64,000 nt of DNA from Moritella sp. 24. Lineage in GTDB: Bacteria; Pseudomonadota; Gammaproteobacteria; Enterobacterales; Moritellaceae. This document shows, piece after piece, positions 46,370 to 57,512 of the stretch (position 1 is its first letter; every line of letters begins with the position of its first letter). A model generated the notes under the pieces. That model saw nothing but the letters and a program-made list of their open reading frames with translations. It did no database searches and was not told where the DNA came from. The position numbers and the translations under genes were made by a program. The DNA lies in contig NZ_CP056123.1 of assembly GCF_018219155.1 (NCBI RefSeq), positions 806,001-870,000 on the forward strand, read 5' to 3'.

Positions 46370-46385
46370 TTGGTATGGATACCAA
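46370..46385. promoter_or_regulatory. Palindrome upstream of tssJ
   Basis: TTGGTATGGATACCAA has 7-bp arms and a 2-bp centre, 28 bp before the tssJ start. A second small palindrome, GTTATAAC, lies about 15 bp before it. This could be an operator; no known regulator consensus was recognised. Confidence 0.4.
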
Positions 46386-46413
46386 TTTACAAATTATTAG
46401 CTCATAACAATGG

Positions 46414-46911
46414 ATGTTACAGCGTATGATACTATTTACCTCTTTTTCTTGTGCGGCCATAAAGCATGTGAAATTGCTTGCCAGCATGTTAACTCTGCTA
46501 TTACTGACTGCTTGTAGTAGCACCGATGTTAGGCTGAATCTGTCTGCTTCAGCTGATCTTAATACCAATAGTTATAATGAACCTCTTCCTGTTATCGTAC
46601 GGGTATACCAGCTATCGGATGTAAAAACATTTCGTAATGCGACCTTTGATCAGCTATGGAAAGCGGATGAGTTAGTTCTCGGCTCTGCTCTGATTAATAA
46701 AAAAGAGCTTACGGTAAAACCCAATGCCAAATTAGACTATGAGTTTATTCAAGCTGACGGCGCTGAATATATTGCGATGTTTGCCATGTTTAGAAATGTG
46801 AAAAAAAATAATTGGCGTTGGTTGCATAAATTGGATAGTGGCGCTTTATCTTTAGATACTGAATTTGATATTCAATTGATAAATAATAAAATTTATCATG
46901 CTGAATATTAA
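46414..46911 (+). CDS. tssJ: TssJ-like type VI secretion lipoprotein
   Basis: TssJ is the outer-membrane lipoprotein of the type VI secretion membrane complex and contacts periplasmic TssM. The signal peptide ends in the lipobox LTAC (Cys 34). The mature part has the family pattern LNLSASADLNTNSYNEPLPVIVRVYQLSD, TFDQLWKADELVLGSAL, and a beta-sandwich end. Internal in-frame starts (ATG 46426, GTG near 46450) would give a more usual signal length, so the exact start is uncertain. The stop overlaps the tssL start by one base. Confidence 0.85.
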   Translation: MLQRMILFTSFSCAAIKHVKLLASMLTLLLLTACSSTDVRLNLSASADLNTNSYNEPLPVIVRVYQLSDVKTFRNATFDQLWKADELVLGSALINKKELTVKPNAKLDYEFIQADGAEYIAMFAMFRNVKKNNWRWLHKLDSGALSLDTEFDIQLINNKIYHAEY

Positions 46912-47633
46912 TGGTTAAGTTAAGCGCTCCGAATAATTCAATATTAATAGCGTGTAGACCGGTATTTAATTTACTGTTTAAAATACAGCAAGATAAGTTA
47001 TCGGCAAGTATTGAATTATACCCTGATTTTGTTCGAGCGTTTCAGGCGCTTGAACAACTAGCATTATTGCATTCAGTAACGAGTGAAGAGCTTGCGCACC
47101 TTAAATCTTGTCTTGCTATGCTGACTGATGATGTTATGCAGGAATATCAAGTATTACAATCGATACCGGTTGCTTTGTTATGGCCTAAAGCGTATTTACA
47201 ATCAACGCTATTAGGGCGTAAGAACGATGATATTGTCTTTTTTGAAGGGGTGGATAAGTTATTAAAGAACCCGAAAACAAACCTCTATTTAATTGAGCTT
47301 TATTATGTATGCTTAGCACTGGGGCTTAAAGGGGAATGTCTGAGTAGTATCAAATTATCGCGTCTTAAGGTTCGACTACATCAAGAGATTATTCGGATTA
47401 GAGGGCATGCAGCACGCTCGTTATCATTGGGGTGTAAGCAAGATAATATTGTATTGACTAAAACAGCAGCGCCTATTCCTCTGTCTGTCATATTAATACT
47501 TACAGTGTTTTTGTTTTCTATTGGCATTTTTACTATTGAATATATTTTACGGTCTGAAATTGAGACGCACTATTATTACATTCGGGAACAAGCTGAACTA
47601 TTGATCAGTATTGCTTCAGAAGGTGATGAGTGA
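46911..47633 (+). CDS. tssL: TssL-like (DotU) type VI secretion protein
   Basis: This is a 240-residue inner-membrane protein of the type IVb/VI secretion DotU family. The cytoplasmic helical domain (about 1-185) carries LYLIELYYVCLALGLKGE, the recognisable DotU core. A single C-terminal helix (PIPLSVILILTVFLFSIGIFTIEYIL) anchors it, leaving about 25 residues outside. There is no C-terminal OmpA-type peptidoglycan-binding domain. The ATG overlaps the tssJ stop (TAATG). Confidence 0.87.
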   Translation: MVKLSAPNNSILIACRPVFNLLFKIQQDKLSASIELYPDFVRAFQALEQLALLHSVTSEELAHLKSCLAMLTDDVMQEYQVLQSIPVALLWPKAYLQSTLLGRKNDDIVFFEGVDKLLKNPKTNLYLIELYYVCLALGLKGECLSSIKLSRLKVRLHQEIIRIRGHAARSLSLGCKQDNIVLTKTAAPIPLSVILILTVFLFSIGIFTIEYILRSEIETHYYYIREQAELLISIASEGDE

Positions 47634-50600
47634 TGTGGGTATTATTACTCTTATTAAGTGTCGTTGGTAATATATTATTGTTAATGGCAAGTCGACTTAA
47701 TTACTTCGATAGTTTCATACCTGTTTTTATTCTGTTTAATTGTACTTTATTATTACTGTGTCACTTCAATCATCGTCGAATAATCAGTAGTCGACACGTA
47801 TTGTCATTCCAACATAGTCTCCCTAAAACTGATACCAACGCACTTCATAGTTATAATCAAAAACAATCGATAAAACAGTTAAATAAAACTTTTGAACATG
47901 CGCTTAATTTACTCCGGCATAGTGATGTTTTGTCGTTAAAAAAGGGAAGTAAAGCCTTGTACGATAAGCCTTGGTTCTTATTGCTTGGTGCTAAAAATTC
48001 AGGTAAAACAGCGCTTATTAAAAATTCTGGATTAGATCTCATCTATACCGATAGTAATGCCAGTGAAGAGACTTTATTAGATAATTTAAATTCGTTATTT
48101 CATTTTTCATCAGACGCTATATTCATCGAAGCTGATGGTGAATATGTGACAGAAGGAAGGGCGCGTAGTGAGTGGTTGAGTTTATTAAAACTATTGCGTC
48201 AGCATCGTAGCAATGCGCCACTTAATGGTGTGATTCTAACGATAGATATTGCTGATTTTTTATTGCTAGAAGAGCCTCAACGTAATTTTAGGTTAATGTT
48301 ATTTCGTGAACGTATTAACGAAATGGTCGATTATCTAGGCATCATTTTTCCTGTTTATATTGTTTTTAGCCAATGTAACAAAGTGAGTGGATTCAATGCT
48401 TATTTTGCCGAACTTTCTATATCAGAGAAGGATCAAATATTTGGTATCGGTTTATTCGCTCAAAATGAAAAAGGCTGGCGTTCATTGACGCATATGCTAA
48501 GGCAGCGAATAACATTACTCACGAAACAATTACAGCAACAGTTAGTCGATAAATTAGATGTCAGTAAGGGAATGGATGATAAAGCCCGCATTATTTCGTT
48601 TTATCAGCAGTTCGAACATGGTTCTGGAGTTGTGGCTGACTTTGTTGAGGACTTAGTTAAAGCGTGTGCATACAAAGAGCAACCTCTTTTCGCTGGTGTA
48701 TATTTTACTTCTGCAGGCGAACAGTCTAATGACCACCACTTAGCGAAACCACTGGGTGGTATTTTTATTAAATCCTTGTTTAAAGAGTTAGTGTTACCGT
48801 TACAGAACATGGTTAAAGCGAATCGATCCGCGATACGTTTTCGTTTTAGCTTGAAAGCGTCACTCGCGACCAGTGTTATTATCGGTATTGTTGGTGGTGT
48901 TGGTTTCATGCTTAGTGCGTATTTTTCACTCCAAGCAGACTTTACTAAAAATAGATTAGTCATCGACGATTTAGTTAAATCGGTGAGCACTGAAGCAGGT
49001 GAGGATTCGACATTAACACAATCTTTAACCTTCTTACGTCAACGTTTTGTAGCGTTAAATAAAGACGCGAACGAATTTGAATATCTTCTACCCTATCTAG
49101 CGCTTGATGAAAAACGCTTAATGATGAAAGAAGAAATGGAGGTCTTGTACTTCCATGTTTTGAACTTACGCGTGGAGCAAGAACTACAACCTTTGTTAAC
49201 ATCTCGGATGTCGACACTCGCAATACAATGGGAAAAAGGGATATTAACAGGGCATTTACGTAGCGAATATTATAATCTACTTAAACTCGCGCTGATGCTA
49301 AGTTGCCAGGTTGAACGTTTAGATATTCCCTTTGCAACTCAACAATTAGTCCAGCTTTGGTTGCGTGATGGTGACCAAGTCGTTAAGTCAAATGAACGTC
49401 TCGCCTTTACTGAATTAGTTACTACTTATCTCCACGCATTTAGTTCACCATCCGCAGTAAAGGTGAGCCTACAGCCTTGGAAAAGCTTAAAGCCAGCGAT
49501 CGAATTAGCGAGGATTAATTTGGCTAATCCACTCACCGCTGATGAATTATATCAAATTGTGCGTGATGACGTGCCATTGCAACCAGCCCTGACTATTAAC
49601 TCTATTGTTCCGGCTCGCTTTCAATCTTATGTGGAAAGCAGCACATCACTGCCTTGGTTGTATAGCAAAGCGGGGTGGGATAATTATGTTCAGAGTAAAT
49701 TGGTATTACTACAGCAGAGTCAGTTACAGCGTGATAATGATTGGGTGATTGCTCGGGAAGTCAGTGAGCCGCAATTACAATTAAACTTGGCAGCACTCGA
49801 TGAAAAAATCATGGCTGTTAAATCTCGTTATTTCGATGATTATGCTAATTACTGGTTTACGTTTGTTGAGGGTATTCGCTATAGCAGACTGGGTAATATC
49901 CAAGAAACCCAAGCGACATTAAATGCATTAGCATCACCGAATGGTTTGTTTACTGAATTAATCAGTAATATCGCGAAGCATCTTTATTTATTTGATAATA
50001 AAACAATATTTCATAATCAAAAAACAGTTGATACAGAACATCAAGATAAACCTCAGCGCATATCGGCATTAGAGAATCATTTTCCTATTTTAAATCAGCT
50101 GCATGACTTTCAACATAAGTCACGGAATAACGTAATGCTGACTCAGTTTCAGCGTAATATGTTACGCGTAAACAAAGAGTTATTTACGGTTATCAGCAGC
50201 TACTCAATTAAAGATGCGGCATTGTCTTATACTGGTGATGTGCTTGCGGCTCATCAACGTAAAGGTCCTAAAGACGTCGATAAGAACGTGCCAGCCTTAT
50301 ATAAAGCATGGAATGATACCCAAGTCTTACTGGCTAAATTTAGTACGCAATCATCAGTACAGTTGACGTATTTATTGACCGAGCCTTTGCGCCAGAGTTG
50401 GATCCATTTGTTTGCAGAATCTCGCGCAGCGCTTGAATCAAAGTGGCAGCAGGTGGTTTACCGCCATTTCAGACGTTCAATTAAGGGACGTTATCCATTT
50501 TCAGCGCAGGGGAGTGATGTTTCATTATCACAATTGAGTTCTTTCTTTAATCGCCAAAATGGTCAGTTATGGCAGTTTGTAACGCGAGATCTGGAACCTT

Positions 50601-51199
50601 TCATTTATGATTTCAGCACACATAAGCAAGAACGAACATGGCTTGGACTCAGTTTAGGTGTTGATTTTGCATTAGTTGATGCGTTACGTGATGCTGACAT
50701 TATCACCAATGGATTCTTTAATGGTGATAGTGAGATCCCTCGGGTTAACTATCAAGTGATGCCTACAGCAAAGAAATCCATTATAGAGAGCTATTTGCGT
50801 ATTAATGGTTATGAATATCGTTATCGTAATGAACCTGAAGAGTGGCGTAATTTTGTGTGGCCATCAAGGCTCAATACGCATCAAGCAAGTATTAACGCTG
50901 TCAGCAGTAAAACGGGACATTTAGCGACGCTCAATATAAGCAGTGATTGGGCATTATTTAAATTAATTGATCGCGCCGAAGTGATGCCTTTATCCACGAC
51001 TGAGTATAGATTGAACTGGATATTAAAAACCCGCAAAGGTGAAAGCTTAATAAGTGATTACAAAATAAAGGTTAAACCTTTTAACTTTCTGTTTGAACGC
51101 CGTAAATTATACGATTTTATGTTGCCAAGTAGCTTGTTTAAACAACCAGAATCGGAACTAATCTCTTCTTCCCTTGATATTCTCTCTGTTGATAACTAG
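47633..51199 (+). CDS. tssM: TssM-like (IcmF) type VI secretion protein
   Basis: This is the large IcmF-family inner-membrane protein, about 1188 residues. Two N-terminal helices (residues 1-20 and 25-48) are followed by a cytoplasmic NTPase-like domain with an intact Walker A GAKNSGKT (119-126) and VILTIDIADFLL. A third helix lies near 405-430 (ATSVIIGIVGGVGFMLSAYFSL), and a periplasmic part of about 750 residues ends in a beta-rich region, where TssJ binds in known systems. It is not truncated. The ATG overlaps the tssL stop (TGATG). queA follows after 45 bp, so the cluster contains only tssJ, tssL and tssM. Confidence 0.9.
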   Translation: MWVLLLLLSVVGNILLLMASRLNYFDSFIPVFILFNCTLLLLCHFNHRRIISSRHVLSFQHSLPKTDTNALHSYNQKQSIKQLNKTFEHALNLLRHSDVLSLKKGSKALYDKPWFLLLGAKNSGKTALIKNSGLDLIYTDSNASEETLLDNLNSLFHFSSDAIFIEADGEYVTEGRARSEWLSLLKLLRQHRSNAPLNGVILTIDIADFLLLEEPQRNFRLMLFRERINEMVDYLGIIFPVYIVFSQCNKVSGFNAYFAELSISEKDQIFGIGLFAQNEKGWRSLTHMLRQRITLLTKQLQQQLVDKLDVSKGMDDKARIISFYQQFEHGSGVVADFVEDLVKACAYKEQPLFAGVYFTSAGEQSNDHHLAKPLGGIFIKSLFKELVLPLQNMVKANRSAIRFRFSLKASLATSVIIGIVGGVGFMLSAYFSLQADFTKNRLVIDDLVKSVSTEAGEDSTLTQSLTFLRQRFVALNKDANEFEYLLPYLALDEKRLMMKEEMEVLYFHVLNLRVEQELQPLLTSRMSTLAIQWEKGILTGHLRSEYYNLLKLALMLSCQVERLDIPFATQQLVQLWLRDGDQVVKSNERLAFTELVTTYLHAFSSPSAVKVSLQPWKSLKPAIELARINLANPLTADELYQIVRDDVPLQPALTINSIVPARFQSYVESSTSLPWLYSKAGWDNYVQSKLVLLQQSQLQRDNDWVIAREVSEPQLQLNLAALDEKIMAVKSRYFDDYANYWFTFVEGIRYSRLGNIQETQATLNALASPNGLFTELISNIAKHLYLFDNKTIFHNQKTVDTEHQDKPQRISALENHFPILNQLHDFQHKSRNNVMLTQFQRNMLRVNKELFTVISSYSIKDAALSYTGDVLAAHQRKGPKDVDKNVPALYKAWNDTQVLLAKFSTQSSVQLTYLLTEPLRQSWIHLFAESRAALESKWQQVVYRHFRRSIKGRYPFSAQGSDVSLSQLSSFFNRQNGQLWQFVTRDLEPFIYDFSTHKQERTWLGLSLGVDFALVDALRDADIITNGFFNGDSEIPRVNYQVMPTAKKSIIESYLRINGYEYRYRNEPEEWRNFVWPSRLNTHQASINAVSSKTGHLATLNISSDWALFKLIDRAEVMPLSTTEYRLNWILKTRKGESLISDYKIKVKPFNFLFERRKLYDFMLPSSLFKQPESELISSSLDILSVDN

Positions 51200-51244
51200 A
51201 CTAGCGGACTATTTCAATTTTAAGTTCGATTCTAAGGTACCTTC

Positions 51245-52294
51245 ATGCAGGTTTCAGATTTCAATTTTACCCTTCCTGACGAGTTAATTGCCCGTTATCC
51301 GAAAGCAGATCGTCGTTCAAGCCGTTTATTACAACTAAACGGTAACAGTGGTGAACTTGCGGATAAACAGTTTGCAGATATCCTCGATTTAGTTGAAGCG
51401 GGCGATCTGATGGTATTTAACAATACCCGTGTTATCCCTGCGCGTATGTATGGACAGAAAGCATCTGGCGGTAAAATCGAAGTGCTTGTTGAGCGCGTGA
51501 TCAGCGAAAATTCTGTGCTTGCACACGTACGTTCGTCAAAATCGCCGAAAGTTGGCGCTCGACTTATCTTAGAAGGTACTGTTAATGCTGAAATGGTTGC
51601 GCGCCATGATGCATTATTCGAACTTAAATTTTTAGATGAACGTCATGTACTGGAAGTATTAGAAGATATTGGCCACATGCCATTACCACCTTATATTGAT
51701 CGTCCTGATGAAGATTCAGATAAAGAACGCTACCAAACGGTTTATAACGAAAAGCCGGGTGCAGTTGCTGCGCCAACAGCAGGTTTACACTTTGATGAGG
51801 CATTGTTAGCACAGTTAGCAGAAAAAGGCGTTAATACCGCATTTGTGACGCTGCATGTTGGTGCTGGTACATTCCAACCGGTACGTGTTGATAATATCTT
51901 AGATCACCACATGCACTCTGAATATGCAGAAGTGTCGGAAGAAGTTGTGGCGAAAATCGCTGAAACTAAAGCCAATGGCGGCCGTGTAATTGCAGTCGGC
52001 ACGACATCAGTACGTTCTTTAGAAAGTGCTGCACAAGCGACAATGGCGAAGGGTTTACCATTAGCCCCGTTCTTTGAAGATACCGAAATCTTTATTTATC
52101 CAGGCTACGAATTCCAACTTGTAGATGCCATGGTAACGAACTTTCATTTACCTGAATCAACATTGATTATGTTGTTATCAGCATTTGCAGGCTATGATCA
52201 CGTCATGCCAGCTTATCAGCATGCGATCACTGAGAAATACCGTTTCTTCAGTTATGGCGATGCGATGTTTGTAACGAAGCAGACCGCTGTATAA
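51245..52294 (+). CDS. queA: tRNA preQ1(34) S-adenosylmethionine ribosyltransferase-isomerase
   Basis: QueA transfers and rearranges the ribosyl part of SAM to make epoxyqueuosine in tRNA. The 349-residue protein begins [19 protein letters not shown] and contains [52 protein letters not shown] and [19 protein letters not shown], all family blocks. tgt follows after 133 bp. Confidence 0.97.
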   Translation: MQVSDFNFTLPDELIARYPKADRRSSRLLQLNGNSGELADKQFADILDLVEAGDLMVFNNTRVIPARMYGQKASGGKIEVLVERVISENSVLAHVRSSKSPKVGARLILEGTVNAEMVARHDALFELKFLDERHVLEVLEDIGHMPLPPYIDRPDEDSDKERYQTVYNEKPGAVAAPTAGLHFDEALLAQLAEKGVNTAFVTLHVGAGTFQPVRVDNILDHHMHSEYAEVSEEVVAKIAETKANGGRVIAVGTTSVRSLESAAQATMAKGLPLAPFFEDTEIFIYPGYEFQLVDAMVTNFHLPESTLIMLLSAFAGYDHVMPAYQHAITEKYRFFSYGDAMFVTKQTAV

Positions 52295-52415
52295 ATTTAA
52301 TTAACCGTGAGTTGATATTTGTCTATTTACGGTTAGTTTGTTAACGATAAACAACGACCAATAAGGTATGTTGTTTGAATTTTTTGAGAGAAGTTATGTC
52401 AGACTGTTTCTCTGA

Positions 52416-53567
<1,152 letters not shown>

Positions 53568-53686
53568 TTATTAAGCAAACACTAACCTGATTGTCGATCT
53601 AAGTTTGGTAAACCTTTCTCATTAGTAGTAATGTAATGTGATTGGTTTATCATATTCAATATTAAAATTTATAAAGGGAAATAAAA

Positions 53687-54025
53687 ATGAGTTTTTTCAT
53701 TGCAAATGCAGTAGCTGCTGAAGGCGTACCAACTCCAGCTGGTGGCGGTTACGAAATGTTGATCATGTTAGGTATTTTCGGTGTGATCTTCTATTTCATG
53801 ATTTATCGCCCACAAGCGAAACGTCAAAAAGAACAGAAGAACCTAATGTCATCTTTGTCAAAAGGTGAAGAAGTGCTTACTGTTGGTGGCATCGTTGGTC
53901 GCATCGCTAAGATTTCTGAAGGTAATGATTACATTGTGATCACTATTGCTGACGCAACAAATATCACAATCAAACGTGATTACATTGCTGCAGTATTACC
54001 AAAAGGCTCTATGCAGTCGCTTTAA
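53687..54025 (+). CDS. yajC: Sec translocon accessory protein YajC
   Basis: This is a 112-residue inner-membrane protein of the SecDF-YajC complex. A single helix near 20-42 (EMLIMLGIFGVIFYFMIYRPQAKRQKE) is followed by a small soluble domain (KGEEVLTVGGIVGRIAKI). secD starts 30 bp later. Confidence 0.96.
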   Translation: MSFFIANAVAAEGVPTPAGGGYEMLIMLGIFGVIFYFMIYRPQAKRQKEQKNLMSSLSKGEEVLTVGGIVGRIAKISEGNDYIVITIADATNITIKRDYIAAVLPKGSMQSL

Positions 54026-54054
54026 TCTTTCCCGTATCCCAGTAAGGTAATATT

Positions 54055-55899
54055 GTGTTAAACAAATATCCTCTGTGGAAGTATCTAATGGTGATCGCTA
54101 CGATCGCCATTTGTTTACTGTATGCCACACCGAATCTATACGGGGAAGACCCCGCTGTTCAAGTCTCTGCTGCACGTGGTGCTGCCATTGAAGTGTCAAC
54201 TCTCGACAAAGTTAAAGCAGAACTCGATAAACAAGAAATCAGTTATAAGAGTGTTTCATTAGAACAGAACCAAGTATTAATTCGTTTAAATGATAGCGAA
54301 CAACAATTACTTGCTAGTGAAATCCTAAAAGAACAACTTGGTCAAACATTTATTGTTGCTTTAAATCTTGCCCCTGCTACGCCTGAATGGTTACAAGCCG
54401 TTGGTGCTGGACCATTAAAACTGGGTCTGGATTTACGTGGTGGTGTTCACTTCTTACTAGAAGTTGATATGCAAGAAGCGTTAGTAAAAGCACAAGACCA
54501 GATGTTACAAGATTTCCGTACCGATTTACGTGAAGAAAAACTGCGTTACACAGCAGTACGTAAAGACAGTAACGGTGTAACAGTGCGTTTTCGTGATGTT
54601 GAAACACGCGATAAAGCTGAAGAATTCCTGAAGTCTAAATATCCAGACCTACTGCTAAAAGACAGTGAAAATAATGGTCAATTTAGCGTGTCGGCAAAAA
54701 TGTCAGAATCTAAACTTGCCGAAATCAAAGAATATGCCCTTCAACAAAATATCACCATTATCCGTAACCGTGTAAACCAATTAGGTGTTGCTGAGCCGCT
54801 AGTACAGCGTCAAGGTGCAGACCGCATTGTTGTTGAATTACCGGGTGTTCAGGATACTGCTGGTGCGAAAGAAATTTTAGGTGCAACTGCAACGCTAGAA
54901 TTCCGCTTAGTGGATAACAAAGCAGATCCTTATAGCAGCCGTGTTCCAGCGGGCAGTCAGAAGTATACGACGCGTGATGGTCGTCCTGTAGTACTGAAAA
55001 AACAAGTTATCTTAACGGGTAACCACATTACAGGTGCAACATCGAGCGCAGATGAATTTAGTCGTCCACAAGTAAATATCGATCTTGATTCGCAAGGCGG
55101 CAGTAAAATGTCTCGCGCGACGAAGAAAGCAATCGGTACATCTATGGCAACTGTATTCATTGAATACAAACCAACGGGTGAGAAGACGCCTGAAGGTAAA
55201 TCTAAACTGAAGAAAATTGAAGAAGTCATTAACGTGGCGACGATTCAAGCTCAGTTAGGTCGTAGTTTCCGAATTACTGGTTTAGACAGTCCAAGCGAAG
55301 CTAAAAACCTTGCGTTATTATTACGTGCAGGTGCGTTAGTTGCGCCAGTTCAAATTGTAGAAGAACGTACAATTGGTCCTAGTTTAGGTAAGCAAAATAT
55401 TGAAAACGGCTTATCTGCGATGATTTATGGCATGATTGCTATCGTTATCTTTATGGCTATTTACTACCGTAAGTTTGGTCTTGTTGCCAATATTGCACTG
55501 TCTGCAAATATCATCATGATCATTGGTATTATGTCTATGATTCCTGGCGCGACAATGACGCTACCGGGTATTGCAGGTATCGTATTAACGATTGGTATGG
55601 CTGTCGATGCGAACGTGTTGGTATTCGAACGTATTCGTGAAGAGTTAAAAGAAGGCCGTAGCATTCAACAAGCGATTCACTGTGGTTACGATAATGCATT
55701 ATCAACCATTGCTGATGCGAATATTACTACGCTATTAACAGCGATCATCCTGTTTGCTATTGGTACTGGTGCGATTAAAGGTTTCGCCATTACACTTGCA
55801 ATTGGTATTGCCGCTTCTATGTTTACTTCAATCATTGGTACACGTGCAATCGTGAACTTCCTTTGGGGTAACAAAAAAATCGATAAACTTTCAATCTAA
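54055..55899 (+). CDS. secD: Protein translocase subunit SecD
   Basis: SecD uses the proton motive force, with SecF, to complete export of proteins through SecYEG. The 614-residue protein has an N-terminal helix, the periplasmic P1 domain ([16 protein letters not shown]), and a C-terminal block of five helices ([44 protein letters not shown]). The start is GTG at 54055 with AAGGTAA seven bases before it. Confidence 0.97.
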   Translation: MLNKYPLWKYLMVIATIAICLLYATPNLYGEDPAVQVSAARGAAIEVSTLDKVKAELDKQEISYKSVSLEQNQVLIRLNDSEQQLLASEILKEQLGQTFIVALNLAPATPEWLQAVGAGPLKLGLDLRGGVHFLLEVDMQEALVKAQDQMLQDFRTDLREEKLRYTAVRKDSNGVTVRFRDVETRDKAEEFLKSKYPDLLLKDSENNGQFSVSAKMSESKLAEIKEYALQQNITIIRNRVNQLGVAEPLVQRQGADRIVVELPGVQDTAGAKEILGATATLEFRLVDNKADPYSSRVPAGSQKYTTRDGRPVVLKKQVILTGNHITGATSSADEFSRPQVNIDLDSQGGSKMSRATKKAIGTSMATVFIEYKPTGEKTPEGKSKLKKIEEVINVATIQAQLGRSFRITGLDSPSEAKNLALLLRAGALVAPVQIVEERTIGPSLGKQNIENGLSAMIYGMIAIVIFMAIYYRKFGLVANIALSANIIMIIGIMSMIPGATMTLPGIAGIVLTIGMAVDANVLVFERIREELKEGRSIQQAIHCGYDNALSTIADANITTLLTAIILFAIGTGAIKGFAITLAIGIAASMFTSIIGTRAIVNFLWGNKKIDKLSI

Positions 55900-55910
55900 G
55901 GGGATTAATT

Positions 55911-56855
55911 ATGTTTGAAATTATTAAAACAGAACGCACGATCCGCTTTATGAAAATGACTAAACCAGCGTTTATCTTATCTGCGCTGTTAGTTCTTTTA
56001 TCGATATCTTCAATTGCCATTAAAGGTATTAATTGGGGTCTTGATTTCACCGGTGGTACGGTGATCGAAGTGGGTTATGACAAACCAGCGGATCTTGAAG
56101 TGATTCGTCCGTTGTTAGCAGCCGAAGGGTTTAGTGACGCGGTTATTCAACATTTCGGCTCTAGCCGTGATGTATTGATCCGTATCGCACCACGTGAAGG
56201 CTTGGACAGTGAACATCTTGGTAGTCAGGTAATCTCTGTATTACAAGGTTATGATAAAAGCGTTGAAATGCGCCGCATCGAGTTTGTTGGTCCAAACGTA
56301 GGTGATGAATTAACAGAGCAAGGTGGCCTAGCGCTGCTTGCTGCATTGATTTGTATTTTATTGTATGTGGGTGTTCGTTTTGAATGGCGTTTAGCATCGG
56401 GTGCAGTATTAGCACTGGCGCATGACGTTATCATCACGTTAGGTATCTTCTCGGTGCTTGATGTTGAATTCGATTTAACTATTTTAGCGGCGCTATTGAC
56501 CGTAATTGGTTATTCATTGAATGATACAATCGTGGTATTTGACCGTATCCGTGAAAACTTCCGTCGCATGCGTATTGATGATTCTGTGGAAATCATGGAT
56601 GTATCATTAACGCAGACGCTATCACGTACGTTAATCACGTCAGGTACAACATTAATGGTATTAATATCATTATTCCTGAAAGGTGGTGCACTGATCCACG
56701 GTTTCGCATTAGCCTTGCTAATCGGTATCGTGGTTGGTACATACTCGTCGATTTACGTAGCAAGTGCATTAGCACTGAAGCTAGGTGTAACGCGTGAAAC
56801 AATGTTACCACCAGTTGTTGAAAAAGAAGGCGCAGACCAAGATCCTATGATGTAA
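55911..56855 (+). CDS. secF: Protein translocase subunit SecF
   Basis: This is a 314-residue partner of SecD. The conserved loop GINWGLDFTGGTVIEVGYD is followed by the transmembrane block with VIGYSLNDTIVVFDRIRENFRRM and LIHGFALALLIGIVVGTYSSIYVAS. It is eleven bases after secD, in the same operon, and is followed by a terminator. Confidence 0.97.
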   Translation: MFEIIKTERTIRFMKMTKPAFILSALLVLLSISSIAIKGINWGLDFTGGTVIEVGYDKPADLEVIRPLLAAEGFSDAVIQHFGSSRDVLIRIAPREGLDSEHLGSQVISVLQGYDKSVEMRRIEFVGPNVGDELTEQGGLALLAALICILLYVGVRFEWRLASGAVLALAHDVIITLGIFSVLDVEFDLTILAALLTVIGYSLNDTIVVFDRIRENFRRMRIDDSVEIMDVSLTQTLSRTLITSGTTLMVLISLFLKGGALIHGFALALLIGIVVGTYSSIYVASALALKLGVTRETMLPPVVEKEGADQDPMM

Positions 56856-56899
56856 GCATAAGGGAAACCTTGTTAACAGATTAGTCTCCGGACTGCCAT

Positions 56900-56923
56900 A
56901 AAACCCGCCTCGTGCGGGTTTTT
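56900..56923 (+). terminator. Terminator of the yajC-secDF operon
   Basis: AAAACCCGC and GCGGGTTTT are followed by T-rich sequence. Confidence 0.88.
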
Positions 56924-57033
56924 GTTTTTTATATTTTTAATGATTGAAATATCAGATACAAAATGAAATAGTAGATACGAAATAAAGTAGTAGTTTACTA
57001 ACCCCTTGGTATTTAATTGGAAAGGATAACAGC

Positions 57034-57402
57034 ATGGCTCACAGTCAACGATTTTTAGATTTATGTAACGAAGCGCGTAAAGTAGTAAAAGAATGCAGTT
57101 GTGATGATGTGAAGCAGTGGCAAGACGAAGGTAAGCAATTTGTGCTTGTTGACGTACGTGAAGAAAGCGAATGGGCTGCAAGTCGCATTAGCGGTGCTGA
57201 GTACATGGGTCGTGGCGTTATCGAGCGTGATCTTGAAGCAAAATATCCAGCGCTTGATACTTGTATCGTACTGTATTGTGGTGGCGGTTATCGTTCTGCA
57301 TTATCGGCTGAGTTCATTCAGCGTATGGGCTATACAGATGTTATCTCAATGGATGGCGGTATCCGTGAGTGGAAAATGAAAGATTACCCGATGAGTAAAT
57401 AG
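57034..57402 (+). CDS. Rhodanese-like domain protein
   Basis: This is a 122-residue single-domain rhodanese. DVREESEWAASRISGAEYMGRGVIERDL and the active-site loop YCGGGYRSA contain the expected catalytic Cys for persulfide transfer. The fold is complete and no signal peptide is present, so it is cytoplasmic. Its sulfur acceptor is unknown; genes for cofactor sulfuration are not adjacent. Confidence 0.9.
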   Translation: MAHSQRFLDLCNEARKVVKECSCDDVKQWQDEGKQFVLVDVREESEWAASRISGAEYMGRGVIERDLEAKYPALDTCIVLYCGGGYRSALSAEFIQRMGYTDVISMDGGIREWKMKDYPMSK

Positions 57403-57424
57403 ACTGTAGATCTTTGATTATCGA

Positions 57425-57456
57425 ATGAATGTTGTAATCTGAAGTACAACATTCAT
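57425..57456. terminator. Terminator between rhodanese and cyclase genes
   Basis: ATGAATGTTGTA and TACAACATTCAT form a perfect 12-bp stem with an 8-nt loop between convergent genes. Flanking T-runs are weak. Confidence 0.65.
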
Positions 57457-57512
57457 CTTGTTAGCCTAATATGACTCTGAGAATGGATGACTTTTTTATT
57501 CTTCTTATCAGG

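Noticed and set aside
52302-52335. Terminator between queA and tgt
   Set aside because: TAACCGT and ACGGTTA can pair but the loop is 20 nt and no T-run follows, so termination is doubtful.
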